Shown piece by piece: positions 23,965 through 33,753 of a DNA stretch of 44,562 bases. Origin of the DNA: Solirubrobacter phytolaccae (GTDB taxonomy: Bacteria; Actinomycetota; Thermoleophilia; Solirubrobacterales; Solirubrobacteraceae); assembly GCF_027587195.1 (NCBI RefSeq), contig NZ_JAPDDP010000066.1, positions 1-44,562 on the forward strand. The letters run 5' to 3'. The position numbers were made by a program, and so were the translations under genes. The notes under the pieces were generated by a model. It saw only the letters and a program-made list of their open reading frames with translations. It was not told the DNA's origin and ran no database searches. The stretch's first letter is position 1. Each line of letters starts with the position of its first letter.

Positions 23965-26565
23965 TTACAGCTGCACGTTGCGCAGATCCCGGCGACCGCT
24001 CACGCCGAGCTTCTGCGACGCGCGGTACAGGTGCGACTCCACCGTGCGGACCGAGACGACGAGGCGCTCCGCGATCTCCGCGTTGCTGAGCCCGCGGGCG
24101 GCGAGCGTCACGTACTCGCGCTCGCGCTCGGTCAGCTCGGCGGTCGCACCGCCCAGCGCGGGCATCGACGGCAGCGGACCGTCCTCGCCCTGGCCGTGGA
24201 GTCCGCGGCAGCGCGCCGCCGCGCGGCGCGCCGAGTCCTGGCGTCCGGCCCGGGCGAACGCCTCGGCCGCGTTGGCCGCCGCCTCGCTCGCGAACCGCAG
24301 CGCGCCAGTCGTCTCGAACGCGTCGGCGACGGCGAGCAGCGCGTCCGCGGCGTCCCCCGCGCGCGCGGCGGCATGGTCGGCGTAGACGCCGACGAGCCGC
24401 GCGTCGCACCGCTCACGCAGCTCCCCCAGCGCGCCGGTCACGTCCCGCGCCGGGACGCCGAGCCGCATCGCCTCGTAGAGGACGCGCGCCGCGTGCACGG
24501 GGCTCGGGGCGAGCTCGTCGGCCAGCTCGAGCAGCGTGGCCCGCGCCCGCCGCACGTCGCCTTCGGCGTACGCCGCCCACGCCTCGGCCCGCACGACGTA
24601 CGGTCGCTGGTGCCCGAGCGGCTCGCCACCGCCGAGGTTCGCCCGCATCCGCGCCAGCGCGGCGAGCGCGGCCGCTTCGCCTTCGACCAGCGCCGCCACA
24701 GAGGTCTGCAGCGCGTTCACGGGCACGAGCAACCCGACGGGGTCGTGCCGCTCCAGCTGCAGCTCGGCCTCCGCGAGCAGCGTCCGCGCGGACCGGTAGC
24801 GCCCGCCGAGATGGTGCAGGATGCCGAGCGTGTACGCCGCCTGGCCCGCGGTCGCGGCGCTGCCCTCGCGCACACCCACCTCGAGCGCACGCGCCATCCA
24901 CGCGGCGAGCGGCGCCCAACTCTCACCGGTCTCGACGAGGATGCGCGACCACAACGACAGCGCAATCGCGTCGCTGAGCTCGTTCACCGGCGGCTCCGGC
25001 CGATGCTGCTCCGCCAGCTGGAGCGCGAGCTGCGTCCGGCCCGCGTAGAACAGGTTCGCGATCTGCGAGGGACGGTCGGCGCCGGCGTGCTGCTCGGCGT
25101 CGCGAACGCCGCCGAGCCGCTCGAAGGACGCGACGCGCAGCCGCAGCGCCTGGACGCTCCGGGTCCACTCGGGGTTGGCCGCGAACCACCCAGTCGCGCG
25201 GTCCAGCAGCGCACGCAGCTCGTCGAGCCGGTTGAGCCCCCAGTGCAGCACCTCGCTCTGCTGCTCGAGGTAGGTGAGCGCCTGCGCCGGCGTCGTGATC
25301 GCCGGCTCCGCCTCCGCGAGCGCGGCGCGCGCGGCATCGAGGTCGTGCGCGTTGAGGTGGGCACGCGCGAGCAGCAACCGCGCGTCGACGCCGCTGTCGC
25401 GTTCAAGGGCCTGAGCCGCGAGCGTCGCGCCCAGCCCGGGGGCGCCCGAGGTGCTCGCGATGCTCGACGCCGACAGCAGCAGCTCCGCGTCCATCGGCTC
25501 GCCCGCGTCCAGCAGCCAGCGCGCGAGCCGCAACGTGTCGGCCGGCGTGCGCCGCGTCCGCGCGCCGACGATCTCCGCGAGCTGCAGCCGTACCGCATGG
25601 GCCTGCACGGCCGGCAGCTGCGCGCGGATGGCTTCGCCGTACAGCGGATGGGCGAGGCGCACGTCGCCGTCGAGCGGGCCGTCCGTGGCGATCAACCCAC
25701 GCGTCTCGGCGGTGCTGAGCGGGTCGGGGCCGGCGAGGCCGAGCAGCTCCCGCAGCCGCAGCGGCTCGCCGAGGGCGAGCAGCTCGAGCACGCGCTGCTG
25801 CCCGCCGTCCAGGTCCGCGAGCCGCTCGCGCACGAGCTCGGCCAGCGAGCCGCTGATCGGCGGGCGCTCCGCGAGTCGCCAGAGCCCGTTCACGTCCGCC
25901 AGCGCGCCGCCGGTCGTCGCGCCCACCACGAGCTCGCGCACGTACATCGCGTTGCCACGGCTCGTCGCGTGGAACCACTCGAGCGCCCCGCGCTCGACCG
26001 GTCCGCCGGCGATCGCCTCGACCAGCTCGTCCGTCGCCGACCGCGACAGCTCGGCCACCTCCACCCGCGGCGCCCCGGCGTCCTTCCAGAGCGAGACGAT
26101 CGCGTCCGGCGCCGGCTCGCCCGTGCGAACGGTGACGACCACGAACGTCGCCGCGGAGGTCGCCAGCCGCAGCACGAGCGCGGCGGAGACCGGGTCGAGC
26201 AGCTGCGCGTCGTCGACGCCGAGCACGAGCGGTCGCCGCCCAGCCCACGCCACGAGCGCGTCGACGCTCTGGCGGAGCAGCTCGAGCAGGTCGTCCGAGC
26301 GCACCTCGCCCGGGATCGCACCGGCGAACGCGCCCAAGGGAAGCGCCGCGGCGCTGCGCGTGGCCTGGACCCAGACCGTCGCCGCGCCCGCCGCCTCCGC
26401 CGCGGCGACGGCCTCCCGCGCGACCCGCGACTTGCCGACGCCGGGCGGCCCGGCCACGACCACGCCGACTTCACCCCGCGCGCGAGCGTCGCTGATCAGC
26501 GTCAGCTCTCGATCGCGGCCGACGATCGGCCACCCGGGGCGCAAGTTGGCGCGCATGCGCGCCAT
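23965..26565 (-). CDS. Large ATP-binding LuxR-family regulator (LAL/MalT-like)
   Basis: An 866-residue signal-transduction protein. An N-terminal AAA/NTPase-like domain has Walker A GPPGVGKS at 39-46 and Walker B PLVLGVDDAQLLD. The middle is a long alpha-helical, TPR-like region. The C-terminal 56 residues (LTEREREYVTLAARGLSNAEIAE, then VVSVRTVESHLYRASQKLGV) are a LuxR helix-turn-helix. Such regulators bind ATP and a ligand to activate transcription. It lies 20 bp downstream of the MFS gene on the same strand and is probably the third-party regulator of the operators at 28094, 23911 and 38266. Start ATG 26565; ATG 26556 is possible. Confidence 0.93.
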   Translation of the reverse strand: MARMRANLRPGWPIVGRDRELTLISDARARGEVGVVVAGPPGVGKSRVAREAVAAAEAAGAATVWVQATRSAAALPLGAFAGAIPGEVRSDDLLELLRQSVDALVAWAGRRPLVLGVDDAQLLDPVSAALVLRLATSAATFVVVTVRTGEPAPDAIVSLWKDAGAPRVEVAELSRSATDELVEAIAGGPVERGALEWFHATSRGNAMYVRELVVGATTGGALADVNGLWRLAERPPISGSLAELVRERLADLDGGQQRVLELLALGEPLRLRELLGLAGPDPLSTAETRGLIATDGPLDGDVRLAHPLYGEAIRAQLPAVQAHAVRLQLAEIVGARTRRTPADTLRLARWLLDAGEPMDAELLLSASSIASTSGAPGLGATLAAQALERDSGVDARLLLARAHLNAHDLDAARAALAEAEPAITTPAQALTYLEQQSEVLHWGLNRLDELRALLDRATGWFAANPEWTRSVQALRLRVASFERLGGVRDAEQHAGADRPSQIANLFYAGRTQLALQLAEQHRPEPPVNELSDAIALSLWSRILVETGESWAPLAAWMARALEVGVREGSAATAGQAAYTLGILHHLGGRYRSARTLLAEAELQLERHDPVGLLVPVNALQTSVAALVEGEAAALAALARMRANLGGGEPLGHQRPYVVRAEAWAAYAEGDVRRARATLLELADELAPSPVHAARVLYEAMRLGVPARDVTGALGELRERCDARLVGVYADHAAARAGDAADALLAVADAFETTGALRFASEAAANAAEAFARAGRQDSARRAAARCRGLHGQGEDGPLPSMPALGGATAELTEREREYVTLAARGLSNAEIAERLVVSVRTVESHLYRASQKLGVSGRRDLRNVQL

Positions 26566-26585
26566 GCTTGCAGACGCGCGTCGGG

Positions 26586-28031
26586 CTACACGACCGCAGC
26601 GGTGGGCAGTGGCGCGGACGCGTCCGACGCCAGTTGCCGCCGCAGCAACGTCCAGGCCGCGCCGGTCGCGGCGAACAGCACGACGGCGGCGACGAGATAG
26701 GCGTCGGCGGTTGCGGTGGTCACGGCCGCCGGCGACGACCGGGCGCCCACGATCGCCCCGAGCACCGCCATGCCGACCGCACCGCCGAGCTGGCGGCTCA
26801 TCTGGCTCACGCCCGACGCCTCCCCGCGCTCCTCGCGTCCCGCCGCCGCCAGCGCGTCCGTGGCCGCCGGCGAGATCGCCAGGCCGAGGGCGACGCCCAC
26901 GCCCACGTAGCCCGGCGCGATCCACCCGAAGCTGTGCGTGTGGAGCATGACCGCGAGCCACAGCAGCGACAGCCCCATCAGCGCGGTCCCTCCCGCGAGC
27001 AGGAGTCGCGGACCGTGACGGTCATAGAGCCGGCCGGCGAGCGGTGCCACGATCAGCAGCGGGACGGTGAGCGGCAGCAGCGACAGGCCCGCGGCGATCG
27101 CGCCGTACCCGAGCACGCTCTGCACCCAGATCGCGCCGAACACCGTCAGCCCGACGAGGGCGAACTGGAGCGCCGCGAGCACCACGTTGTCGACCGCGGT
27201 GTTGCCCTTGCGCCACAGGGCCGGCGACACGAGCGGCTCCGGCACCCGGCGCTCGACCAGCACGAACGCCAGCGTTGCGGCCACCGCCACGACGATGGCG
27301 CCGAGCGTCACGACGCTGCCCCACCCCCACACCTGCGCCTGCATCAGCGCGAGCACGAGCGCGCCGATCGCCGCGACCAGCGAAGCGGCACCGGGCCAGT
27401 CGAAGCGGCCGCCCGAGCGGGTCTCCCCCGCGCCGCCGGCGAGGGCCACGTGCGCGAACGCCAGCGTGAGCGCGCCGACCGGGAGGTTCACGAAGAACAC
27501 CGCGCGCCAGGAGAAGAGCTCGGTCAGCAGCCCGCCTACCAGCGGCCCGAGCGCGAGGAACACCATCGTCGAGCCGGAGTAGATGCCCATCGCCCGCCCG
27601 CGCTCGGACGGCGCGAAGGTGTTGGTGAGGATCGCCCCGGTCGCCGGGACCATCAGCGCCGCCCCGGCGGCCTGCAGGCCGCGCGCGAGCACGAGGCTCG
27701 CGCCGCCCACGGCCAGCGCGCAGAACGCCGAGGCGCCGACGAACAGCGCCACGCCGAGGCGGAACGTGCGGGCCGGCCCGACCAGGTCGCCGAGCCGGCC
27801 ACCGATCACGACGAGCATCGCCAGCACGAGCAGATAGACGTTCACCACCCACTGCGCGCCGACCGGGCTGAGGTCGAGGTCACGCCGCATCGACGGCAGG
27901 GCGACGCTGACCACGGTCTGGTCGATCATGATCATCGACAGCGAGCCCGCCATCGTGGCGAGCACCCACCACCTCCGGTTCGCTTCGGTGATGCCCAACT
28001 TCCGCCGGGTACGGGGCACGGGTCTGGTCAT
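26586..28031 (-). CDS. DHA2-family MFS drug exporter, 14-TM (EmrB/QacA-like)
   Basis: A 481-residue membrane protein. Segment 1 with [17 protein letters not shown] is the DHA2 family signature; [25 protein letters not shown] and a segment-5 [25 protein letters not shown] are also diagnostic. It is probably a proton-coupled exporter of drugs or a metabolite. ATG 28031 has AAAGG 8 bases upstream. It heads an operon with the large LuxR regulator. Composite operator B lies 63 bp upstream, in a spacer shared with the divergent chemoreceptor gene. Confidence 0.94.
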   Translation of the reverse strand: MTRPVPRTRRKLGITEANRRWWVLATMAGSLSMIMIDQTVVSVALPSMRRDLDLSPVGAQWVVNVYLLVLAMLVVIGGRLGDLVGPARTFRLGVALFVGASAFCALAVGGASLVLARGLQAAGAALMVPATGAILTNTFAPSERGRAMGIYSGSTMVFLALGPLVGGLLTELFSWRAVFFVNLPVGALTLAFAHVALAGGAGETRSGGRFDWPGAASLVAAIGALVLALMQAQVWGWGSVVTLGAIVVAVAATLAFVLVERRVPEPLVSPALWRKGNTAVDNVVLAALQFALVGLTVFGAIWVQSVLGYGAIAAGLSLLPLTVPLLIVAPLAGRLYDRHGPRLLLAGGTALMGLSLLWLAVMLHTHSFGWIAPGYVGVGVALGLAISPAATDALAAAGREERGEASGVSQMSRQLGGAVGMAVLGAIVGARSSPAAVTTATADAYLVAAVVLFAATGAAWTLLRRQLASDASAPLPTAAVV

Positions 28032-28093
28032 TGCGGCGCCTTTCGCGAGCGGGAACGTGGCACGCAGCATCGGCGCGGGCTCGCCCTCCGTCC

Positions 28094-28134
28094 GCAGTAG
28101 CCGGCTACTGCAGGCCCGGCCGCGGCTACGGCAG
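28094..28134. promoter_or_regulatory. Composite operator B (perfect 18-bp palindrome plus third half-site)
   Basis: GCAGTAGCCGGCTACTGC (28094-28111) is a perfect palindrome. CTACGGCAG (28126-28134) repeats the half-site CTACTGCAG 21 bp further on. It lies between the MFS-LuxR operon and the chemoreceptor gene. With operator A (23911) it shares 31 of 41 bases including all three half-sites and spacing. Autoregulation by the LuxR protein is the natural inference. Confidence 0.75.
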
Positions 28135-28258
28135 GCGGGTCCCCCGTTTGGGGGACCCACCTGACACTCGGTTTCACTTCCGCGCCTCGGAGCCGATGAC
28201 CGGTGGCGACCCCGACGCCGCCCCGGCGTCCACCCGAGCCCCAGGAGTTCCCGCCGCA

Positions 28259-30070
28259 ATGCGCCTATCCGTCCGTACGAAGCTCTTCGGCGCCTTCGGC
28301 GTCGTCGTGGCCTTGATGATCGTCCTCGGCGTGAGCTCGCTCGGTCAGCTCGGCAGCCTCAACGACCGCGCCACCACGCTCGCGTCGGACACCCTGCCGA
28401 GCTCGGAGATGATCGGCAGCCTCCGGGCTCGTGCGGCCAACATGGCCCGCATCGAGTCCGCCGCCATCTTCACCGGGGACAAGCTCGCGGACTACACCAA
28501 GGAGGTCGAGACGATCAAGACCGAGGGTCAGCAGATCCTCGATGGCTACGAGGCGACCGTGTCGGACGCCAAGGACCGTGCCGCGTGGGAGAAGGCCAAG
28601 ACCGCCTGGAACGCGTACGTGGCCGCCACGAAGGACATCCTGCCGACGATCGCGCGTGATCCGCGCGCCGCGATTCCGCTCCTGACGGCCTCCGACGCGC
28701 AGTTCAACCAGCTCAACTCGGCGTTGCTGGAATGGTCCGGGTACAACCGCGAGCTCGCGCAGCAGGCCAAGACCGACGCGGCCAACACGTACGCGTCCGC
28801 GCGCACCCTCGTGGTCGTGCTGATGGTGATCGCCGCGCTGATCGCCGCCGCGCTGGCGTTCGTGATCGCGCGCAAGCTCGTCGGCGGCGTGACGCAGATG
28901 CTGCGCGCCGCGGAAGGGATCGCCGAGGGCGACGTGGAGCAGGACGTGCGCATCACCAGCCGTGACGAGCTGGGCGACACGGGCGCGGCCTTCGCGCGCA
29001 TGGTCGACTACCTGAAGGAGATGGCGACCGCCACCGAGCGCGTCGCCGCCGGCGACCTCACCGTCGCGGTCCAGCCGCGCTCGGAGCGCGACCTGCTCGG
29101 CACCGCGCTCAACACGCTCGTGACCGACCTCGGGCACGTCGTGGGCGAGATCACCAAGCAGGCCGAGAGCGTCTCCAGCGCCTCGACCCAGATGGCCTCC
29201 ACCTCCGAGGAGACCGGCCGCGCGGTCGGCGAGATCGCCGCCGCCATCTCCGACGTCGCCCAGGGCGCCGAGCGCCAGGTGCGGATGGTCGAGTCCACGC
29301 GCACCGCCGTGCAGGAAGCCGCGCGCGCCGCCGTCTCCAGCGCCCAGACCGCGGCCGACACCGCCGCGGCGGCCGACGAGGCCCGGGGCGTCGCCCGCGA
29401 CGGCGTCGCCGCCGCCCAGCGCGCCACCGAGGCCATCCGCCAGGTCGCCACCTCGTCCACCGAGATCGGGGACGCGATCGGCGAGCTGTCCACCAAGTCC
29501 GAACGCATCGGCGGGATCGTCGACACGATCACCGCGATCTCCGAGCAGACCAACCTGCTGGCGCTCAACGCGGCCATCGAGGCCGCCCGCGCCGGCGAGC
29601 AGGGCCGCGGCTTCGCCGTCGTCGCCGAGGAAGTGCGCAAGCTCGCCGAGGAGTCCCAGTCCGCCGCGGCGCAGATCTCGGGCCTGATCACCGAGATGCA
29701 GCACGAGACGCACCGCGTCGTCGACGTCGTCTCCGACGGCGCGCGCCGCACCGAAGAGGGCGTCGCGACCGTCGAGGAGACCCGGCTCGCGTTCGAGCAG
29801 ATCGGCGTCGCCGTCGAGGACATGAACGGGCGCGTGACCGCGATCGCCGCCGCCGTCGAGCAGATCGGCGCCGAGGCCAGCCGCGCCGAGCAGGACATCG
29901 TCGACGTCGCGTCCGTCGCCGAGGAGTCCTCGGCGTCCTCCGAGCAGGTGTCGGCCTCCACGCAGGAGACCAGCGCCTCGACCCAGGAGATCGCGGCCTC
30001 GGCCCAGTCGCTGGCCGGCACCGCCGAGGAGCTCAACCGGCTCGTCGGCCGGTTCCAGATCGCCGCGTAG
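28259..30070 (+). CDS. Methyl-accepting chemotaxis protein
   Basis: A 603-residue receptor. It has a transmembrane segment at about 9-30, a four-helix-bundle type extracytoplasmic sensor at about 31-190 and a second segment at about 193-213. A HAMP region follows and then a long coiled-coil signalling domain. The conserved hairpin tip around [20 protein letters not shown] and [16 protein letters not shown] is intact. No che genes are in the window, so it may signal to a distant array. ATG 28259 is preceded by AGGAG at 11 bases; ATG 28196 is an in-frame alternative. It shares its upstream spacer with operator B. Confidence 0.93.
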   Translation: MRLSVRTKLFGAFGVVVALMIVLGVSSLGQLGSLNDRATTLASDTLPSSEMIGSLRARAANMARIESAAIFTGDKLADYTKEVETIKTEGQQILDGYEATVSDAKDRAAWEKAKTAWNAYVAATKDILPTIARDPRAAIPLLTASDAQFNQLNSALLEWSGYNRELAQQAKTDAANTYASARTLVVVLMVIAALIAAALAFVIARKLVGGVTQMLRAAEGIAEGDVEQDVRITSRDELGDTGAAFARMVDYLKEMATATERVAAGDLTVAVQPRSERDLLGTALNTLVTDLGHVVGEITKQAESVSSASTQMASTSEETGRAVGEIAAAISDVAQGAERQVRMVESTRTAVQEAARAAVSSAQTAADTAAAADEARGVARDGVAAAQRATEAIRQVATSSTEIGDAIGELSTKSERIGGIVDTITAISEQTNLLALNAAIEAARAGEQGRGFAVVAEEVRKLAEESQSAAAQISGLITEMQHETHRVVDVVSDGARRTEEGVATVEETRLAFEQIGVAVEDMNGRVTAIAAAVEQIGAEASRAEQDIVDVASVAEESSASSEQVSASTQETSASTQEIAASAQSLAGTAEELNRLVGRFQIAA

Positions 30071-30652
30071 CTATCGCGGGTCGAGGGCGGCGAAGGCCTC
30101 GTCGAGCAGGGCGACGAGGTCCAGCTCGCCGTCCGACGCCGTCCAGCGCTCGATCGCGATCTCCATGCAGTCCAGCGCGGCGGCGGCCTTGACCGACAAG
30201 CCCATCGGCACGTCAGGGCCGGCGCCCGTGCGCGTGGCCATCGCCTCGGCCAGCAGCGGCCGCCAGCCGTGGAAGCGCTCGCTCCGCTTCGAGCGGAGCG
30301 CCGGCGTGTCCATCACGAGCCGGGTGAGCGCCAGGGCCTCGACCGGATCGTCGTGGTAGGGCTCGAACAGCACGTCCACCGCGCGCCGGAGCGCGGCCCA
30401 GTCCGACTCGTCGGCCGGGCGGCTCCGGAGCGCCTGGGCGACCTGCTCCCCCTGGTTGTCCAGGAGGGTCAGGACCGCCTCTTCCTTGTTGCCGAAGTAG
30501 CGCAGGAAGGTGCTGCGCGAGACGCCCGTCGCCTCGGCGAGCTCGGTGACGGTGACGTTGTCGAAGCCCTCGCGCAGGAACAGCTCGACGGCGATCGGAG
30601 CCAGCTGGGCGCGGACCGCGGTGCGCGCGATGTCCCGCGTCGTCTTCCCCAC
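30071..30652 (-). CDS. TetR family regulator
   Basis: A 193-residue protein from GTG. The N-terminal helix-turn-helix is clear: ELFLREGFDNVTVTELAEATGVSRSTFLRYFGNKEE. The C-terminal domain resembles the MftR/TetR_C type with WRPLLAEAM and a helical dimer face. It is the third gene of the MMPL-PAP2-TetR run, 4 bp after the PAP2 stop, and abuts the stop of the convergent chemoreceptor gene. It likely regulates that operon. Confidence 0.93.
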   Translation of the reverse strand: MGKTTRDIARTAVRAQLAPIAVELFLREGFDNVTVTELAEATGVSRSTFLRYFGNKEEAVLTLLDNQGEQVAQALRSRPADESDWAALRRAVDVLFEPYHDDPVEALALTRLVMDTPALRSKRSERFHGWRPLLAEAMATRTGAGPDVPMGLSVKAAAALDCMEIAIERWTASDGELDLVALLDEAFAALDPR

Positions 30653-30656
30653 TGCT

Positions 30657-31382
30657 TCACGATCCTACTGTCGTGGCCTCCCGGAATCCGTGGCGATGCA
30701 GGCGCGGCGGGTGCTGGGCGGTCCACGCGATCACGGCGCCCAGCAGCGTCACGGCGAGCCCGGCGACGACGTCGAACACGAAGTGGTTGCCGGTCGCGAC
30801 GGTCGAGAGCGCGACGAGCGGCCCCCACAGCAGCGCGAGCGCGCGCAGCCAGGGGCGCGTGGTGGCCGCGGCGCCCGCGACGCTGAGCGCGAACGCGAAC
30901 CCGCAGTGCAGGCTCGGCACGGCCGCGATCGGGTTGTAGAACATCGTCGAGTGCCCGGCGAGCGCGACCGCGGACTGCTCGGAGACCCAGTCGGTGAGCC
31001 CCACGCCGGCGAGGCGCGGCGGCGCGACCGGGAACAGCGCGTAGACCACGAGCGCGAGCATCCAGGTGACGATCACGGTGTTGCGCAGCGGCCGGTAGAC
31101 CGCGGGCCGCCAGCGGTAGAAGGCCAGCAGCGCCGCCGGCAGCACGACGATCTGCGCGGCGAGGTACACGTGGCTCAGCAGCCACTCCACCACCGGGGTG
31201 TCGAGCGCGTGCTGGACCGCGCGCTCGACGCCGATGCCGCCCTGGAACTCGACGAGCCAGCGCGCGTTGGAGAGCGCCAGGTCGACGTCGCCGTTCGTCG
31301 CCCACCGGCCCGCGTTGTAGAGCAGGTAGGCGAACGCGAAGAGCGCGAGCTCACGGAGTCCTGGGCGGCGCAGCAGCTGCAT
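30657..31382 (-). CDS. PAP2-superfamily membrane phosphatase/transferase
   Basis: A 241-residue protein with about six membrane segments. The PAP2 motifs VPSLHCGFAF (the PSxH core) and GNHFVFDVVAG (the SxxxH-x3-D-type motif) sit between the last helices, as in inositolphosphotransferase-like (Aur1/Ipt1) and lipid phosphate phosphatases. It may act on lipid phosphates in the envelope. The ATG overlaps the MMPL stop by 1 base (TGATG), and TetR follows after 4 bp, so the three genes are probably one operon. Confidence 0.92.
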   Translation of the reverse strand: MQLLRRPGLRELALFAFAYLLYNAGRWATNGDVDLALSNARWLVEFQGGIGVERAVQHALDTPVVEWLLSHVYLAAQIVVLPAALLAFYRWRPAVYRPLRNTVIVTWMLALVVYALFPVAPPRLAGVGLTDWVSEQSAVALAGHSTMFYNPIAAVPSLHCGFAFALSVAGAAATTRPWLRALALLWGPLVALSTVATGNHFVFDVVAGLAVTLLGAVIAWTAQHPPRLHRHGFREATTVGS

Positions 31383-33598
31383 CACACGACGGCGGGGACG
31401 CGGGTCTCGTGGGGCTCGCGCAGCGCGTCCGGGTGCCCGTCCATCGGCGGGTCCTTCGGGTCGCGGTTGGCGACGAGATGCCCTTCGAGCGAGACGTTCG
31501 GCAGCACCCGGTCCAGCCAGCGCGGCAGCGTCCACGCGCGGTCGCCGAGCAGCTGCACGACCGCCGGGGCGATCACGAGCCGGACGATCAGCACGTCGAC
31601 GAGCACGCCGAGCCCGAGCCCGAGGCCGAACATCTTCGCGGTGACGTCGGGCTGGGTCACGAAGGCCAGGAAGACCGAGCCCATGATCAGCCCCGCGTAG
31701 AGGATCACCTTGCCGATCCGCGAGACGCCGTGGATGACGCTGGCGCGGGACGAGTCGCCCTCGTTGTGCGCCTCGTGGATGCGCGAGAGCAGGAAGACGT
31801 TGTAATCCATGCTCAGCCCGAACAGGATCGCGAACATCATCACCGGGACGAACGAGATGATCGGGACGTCGCTGCCCACGCCCAGCAGGTCGGCGCCGAC
31901 ACCCAGCTGGAAGACCGCGACGACGATGCCGTAGGACGCGGCGATCGAGAGCAGGTTGAAGACGGCCGAGACGAGCGGGATCCAGAGCGAGCGGAACGCC
32001 GCCGTCAGCAGCAGCACCGAGAGCCCGATCACGACGGCGATGAAGATCGGCAGGCCGGCCGCGGTCTTGTCGGAGAAGTCCTGGAAGCCGGCGGTGTTGC
32101 CGCCGACGTAGGCCTTCAGCGGCGTGCCCTCGAGCGCGCCGGGGATCACGCGGTCGCGCAGCGTGTTGACGAGGTCGCTCGTCTTCTCGTCCTGTGGCGC
32201 GGTGGACGGGATCGCCGTGAGCGTCGCGATCTCGCCGTCCTGGCTCGGCGTGGCGGGCGTGGCGGCGACGACGCCGTCGGTGCCGGCGATCGCCGTGCGG
32301 AGCCGTTCGAGCTGCTCTGCCGTCGCGGCGTCGCCCTTCGGCGTGTCCACGGTGATCAGCAGCGGGCCGTTGGTGCCCGGGCCGAAGCCCTTGCTGACCT
32401 GGTCGTAGGCGACGCGCTGGGTCGTGTCCGCCGGCTTGTTGCCGTCGTCGGGCTGGCCGAGCCGCAGCTGCGTGACCGGGAACGCGAGCACGAGCAGGAC
32501 GAGCACGCCGGCGCCGACCGACAGCCACGGGCGCGCGGTGATGATCTCGCCCCAGCGGGCGAACCGCTGCGACGGGGCGACGTGCGCGTAACGCTTGGGC
32601 TTCAGGCGCTTGGAGAACGCGCCGATCAGGATCGGCAGCAGCGTGATCGCCGACAGCACGACGGCGGCGATGCCGATCGCCGCGCCGATGCCCATCTTCC
32701 CGATCAGCGGGATGCCGATCACGAGCAGGCCGGCGATCGCCACCATCACGATCAGCCCGGCCGTGACGACGGCCGAGCCGGAGGTCGCGAGCGCCTTGGC
32801 CGACGCGTCGCGCACGCTGTCCCCCGCCGCGACCTGCTCCCGGAAGCGGCCGATGATCAGCAGCGCGTAGTCGATGCCCGCGCCGAGGCCGAGCATGATC
32901 GCGATCGTCGCGGCGAACGCCGGCAGGCCCAGCGGGCCCGACACGGCGGTCAGCAGCAGCTGGCCGAGGATCACGCCGAGCAGCGCGCCGAACAGCGTCG
33001 CGGCCATCGCCGCCATCGAGCGGAACAGCAGCGTGAGCAGGATGATCGCGATCCCGATGCCGACGAGCTCGCCGACCGGCGCCTCCTGCTCGGAGGCGAG
33101 GTCGACGATCATCCCGCGCGCCGACACGTCCAGGCCCGGCCGCTCCGCCGACTCGACGGCGTCGAGCAGGCGCTCCCCGTCGGCCTTCTCGGCGTCCATC
33201 GGCGGCAGGTCGTACTGGACCGTGGTCTGCGCGATCGTGCCGTCGCGCGAGATCAGCCCTTCGGCGTCGAACGGGCTGACGACGCCGCTGACACCCTCCA
33301 GCTTGGAGATCTTCTGCAGCGCGGTGTCGATCGCGGCGCGGTTCTCGGGGTCGGAGACCTTCCCGCCGGTGGCCGTGAACACGACCTGGGAATCCACGCC
33401 CGCGAGCGCCGGCGTGTGGGCCTTGAGCAGATCCACGGCCGTCTGGGACTCGCTGCCCGGAACCTTGAAATCGTCCGTCGCGGGCTCGCCGTTGGCCGCG
33501 AACCCGCCCAGCACGACGAGGGCGGCGAGAGCCACGACGAGGCTTCGCCGCCATCGGTGGGTGAGCGTGCGCGCCAGCCGCGCGAGGGCATCGGACAT
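31382..33598 (-). CDS. MMPL/RND family transporter
   Basis: A 738-residue membrane protein with two repeats of one N-terminal helix, an extracytoplasmic domain and five helices. GLGAGIDYALLIIGRFRE and GLSMDYNVFLLSRIHEA are the MMPL motifs with the proton-relay aspartate. The ATG at 33598 has AGGAG 9 bases upstream and begins just before the first helix. MMPL proteins export lipids or hydrophobic molecules; pairing with a PAP2 enzyme fits a lipid role. Two TetR genes flank the unit (30071 and 33754). Confidence 0.94.
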   Translation of the reverse strand: MSDALARLARTLTHRWRRSLVVALAALVVLGGFAANGEPATDDFKVPGSESQTAVDLLKAHTPALAGVDSQVVFTATGGKVSDPENRAAIDTALQKISKLEGVSGVVSPFDAEGLISRDGTIAQTTVQYDLPPMDAEKADGERLLDAVESAERPGLDVSARGMIVDLASEQEAPVGELVGIGIAIILLTLLFRSMAAMAATLFGALLGVILGQLLLTAVSGPLGLPAFAATIAIMLGLGAGIDYALLIIGRFREQVAAGDSVRDASAKALATSGSAVVTAGLIVMVAIAGLLVIGIPLIGKMGIGAAIGIAAVVLSAITLLPILIGAFSKRLKPKRYAHVAPSQRFARWGEIITARPWLSVGAGVLVLLVLAFPVTQLRLGQPDDGNKPADTTQRVAYDQVSKGFGPGTNGPLLITVDTPKGDAATAEQLERLRTAIAGTDGVVAATPATPSQDGEIATLTAIPSTAPQDEKTSDLVNTLRDRVIPGALEGTPLKAYVGGNTAGFQDFSDKTAAGLPIFIAVVIGLSVLLLTAAFRSLWIPLVSAVFNLLSIAASYGIVVAVFQLGVGADLLGVGSDVPIISFVPVMMFAILFGLSMDYNVFLLSRIHEAHNEGDSSRASVIHGVSRIGKVILYAGLIMGSVFLAFVTQPDVTAKMFGLGLGLGVLVDVLIVRLVIAPAVVQLLGDRAWTLPRWLDRVLPNVSLEGHLVANRDPKDPPMDGHPDALREPHETRVPAVV

Positions 33599-33642
33599 CG
33601 GAATGACTCCTGTACAAGGGGGAATCGCCGTCCGTGGACGAC

Positions 33643-33674
33643 GCAAGACTTGCATGAATGTAGTGCTTGCAAGT
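33643..33674. promoter_or_regulatory. TTGCAAG-type repeats between mmpL-like and tetR genes
   Basis: GCAAGACTTGC (33643-33653) is a palindrome and CTTGCAAG (33666-33673) is a second. The outer arms ACTTGCA (33648-33654) and TGCAAGT (33668-33674) are 13 bp apart. TTTGCAA and TGCAGAAATGC-type copies continue to about 33712 in an unusually AT-rich stretch. The cluster sits in the divergent MMPL/TetR promoter and probably binds the TetR protein at 33754, or both flanking TetR proteins. Confidence 0.6.
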
Positions 33675-33753
33675 TCGCCTGTCACGTTTTTTTGCAATAG
33701 ATGCAGAAATGCGCCTCTTGCGTATCTGCCATCCGGGCGTCTACGCTTGACGT

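Noticed and set aside
21838-26700. Open frame of 1620 codons on the plus strand
   Set aside because: It runs across two well-supported minus-strand genes and their spacer. The composition is low-complexity Arg/Ala/Gly, so it is a shadow frame.
31409-33700. Open frame of 763 codons on the plus strand
   Set aside because: It is antisense to the MMPL transporter and rich in Arg, Asp and His, typical of a shadow frame.
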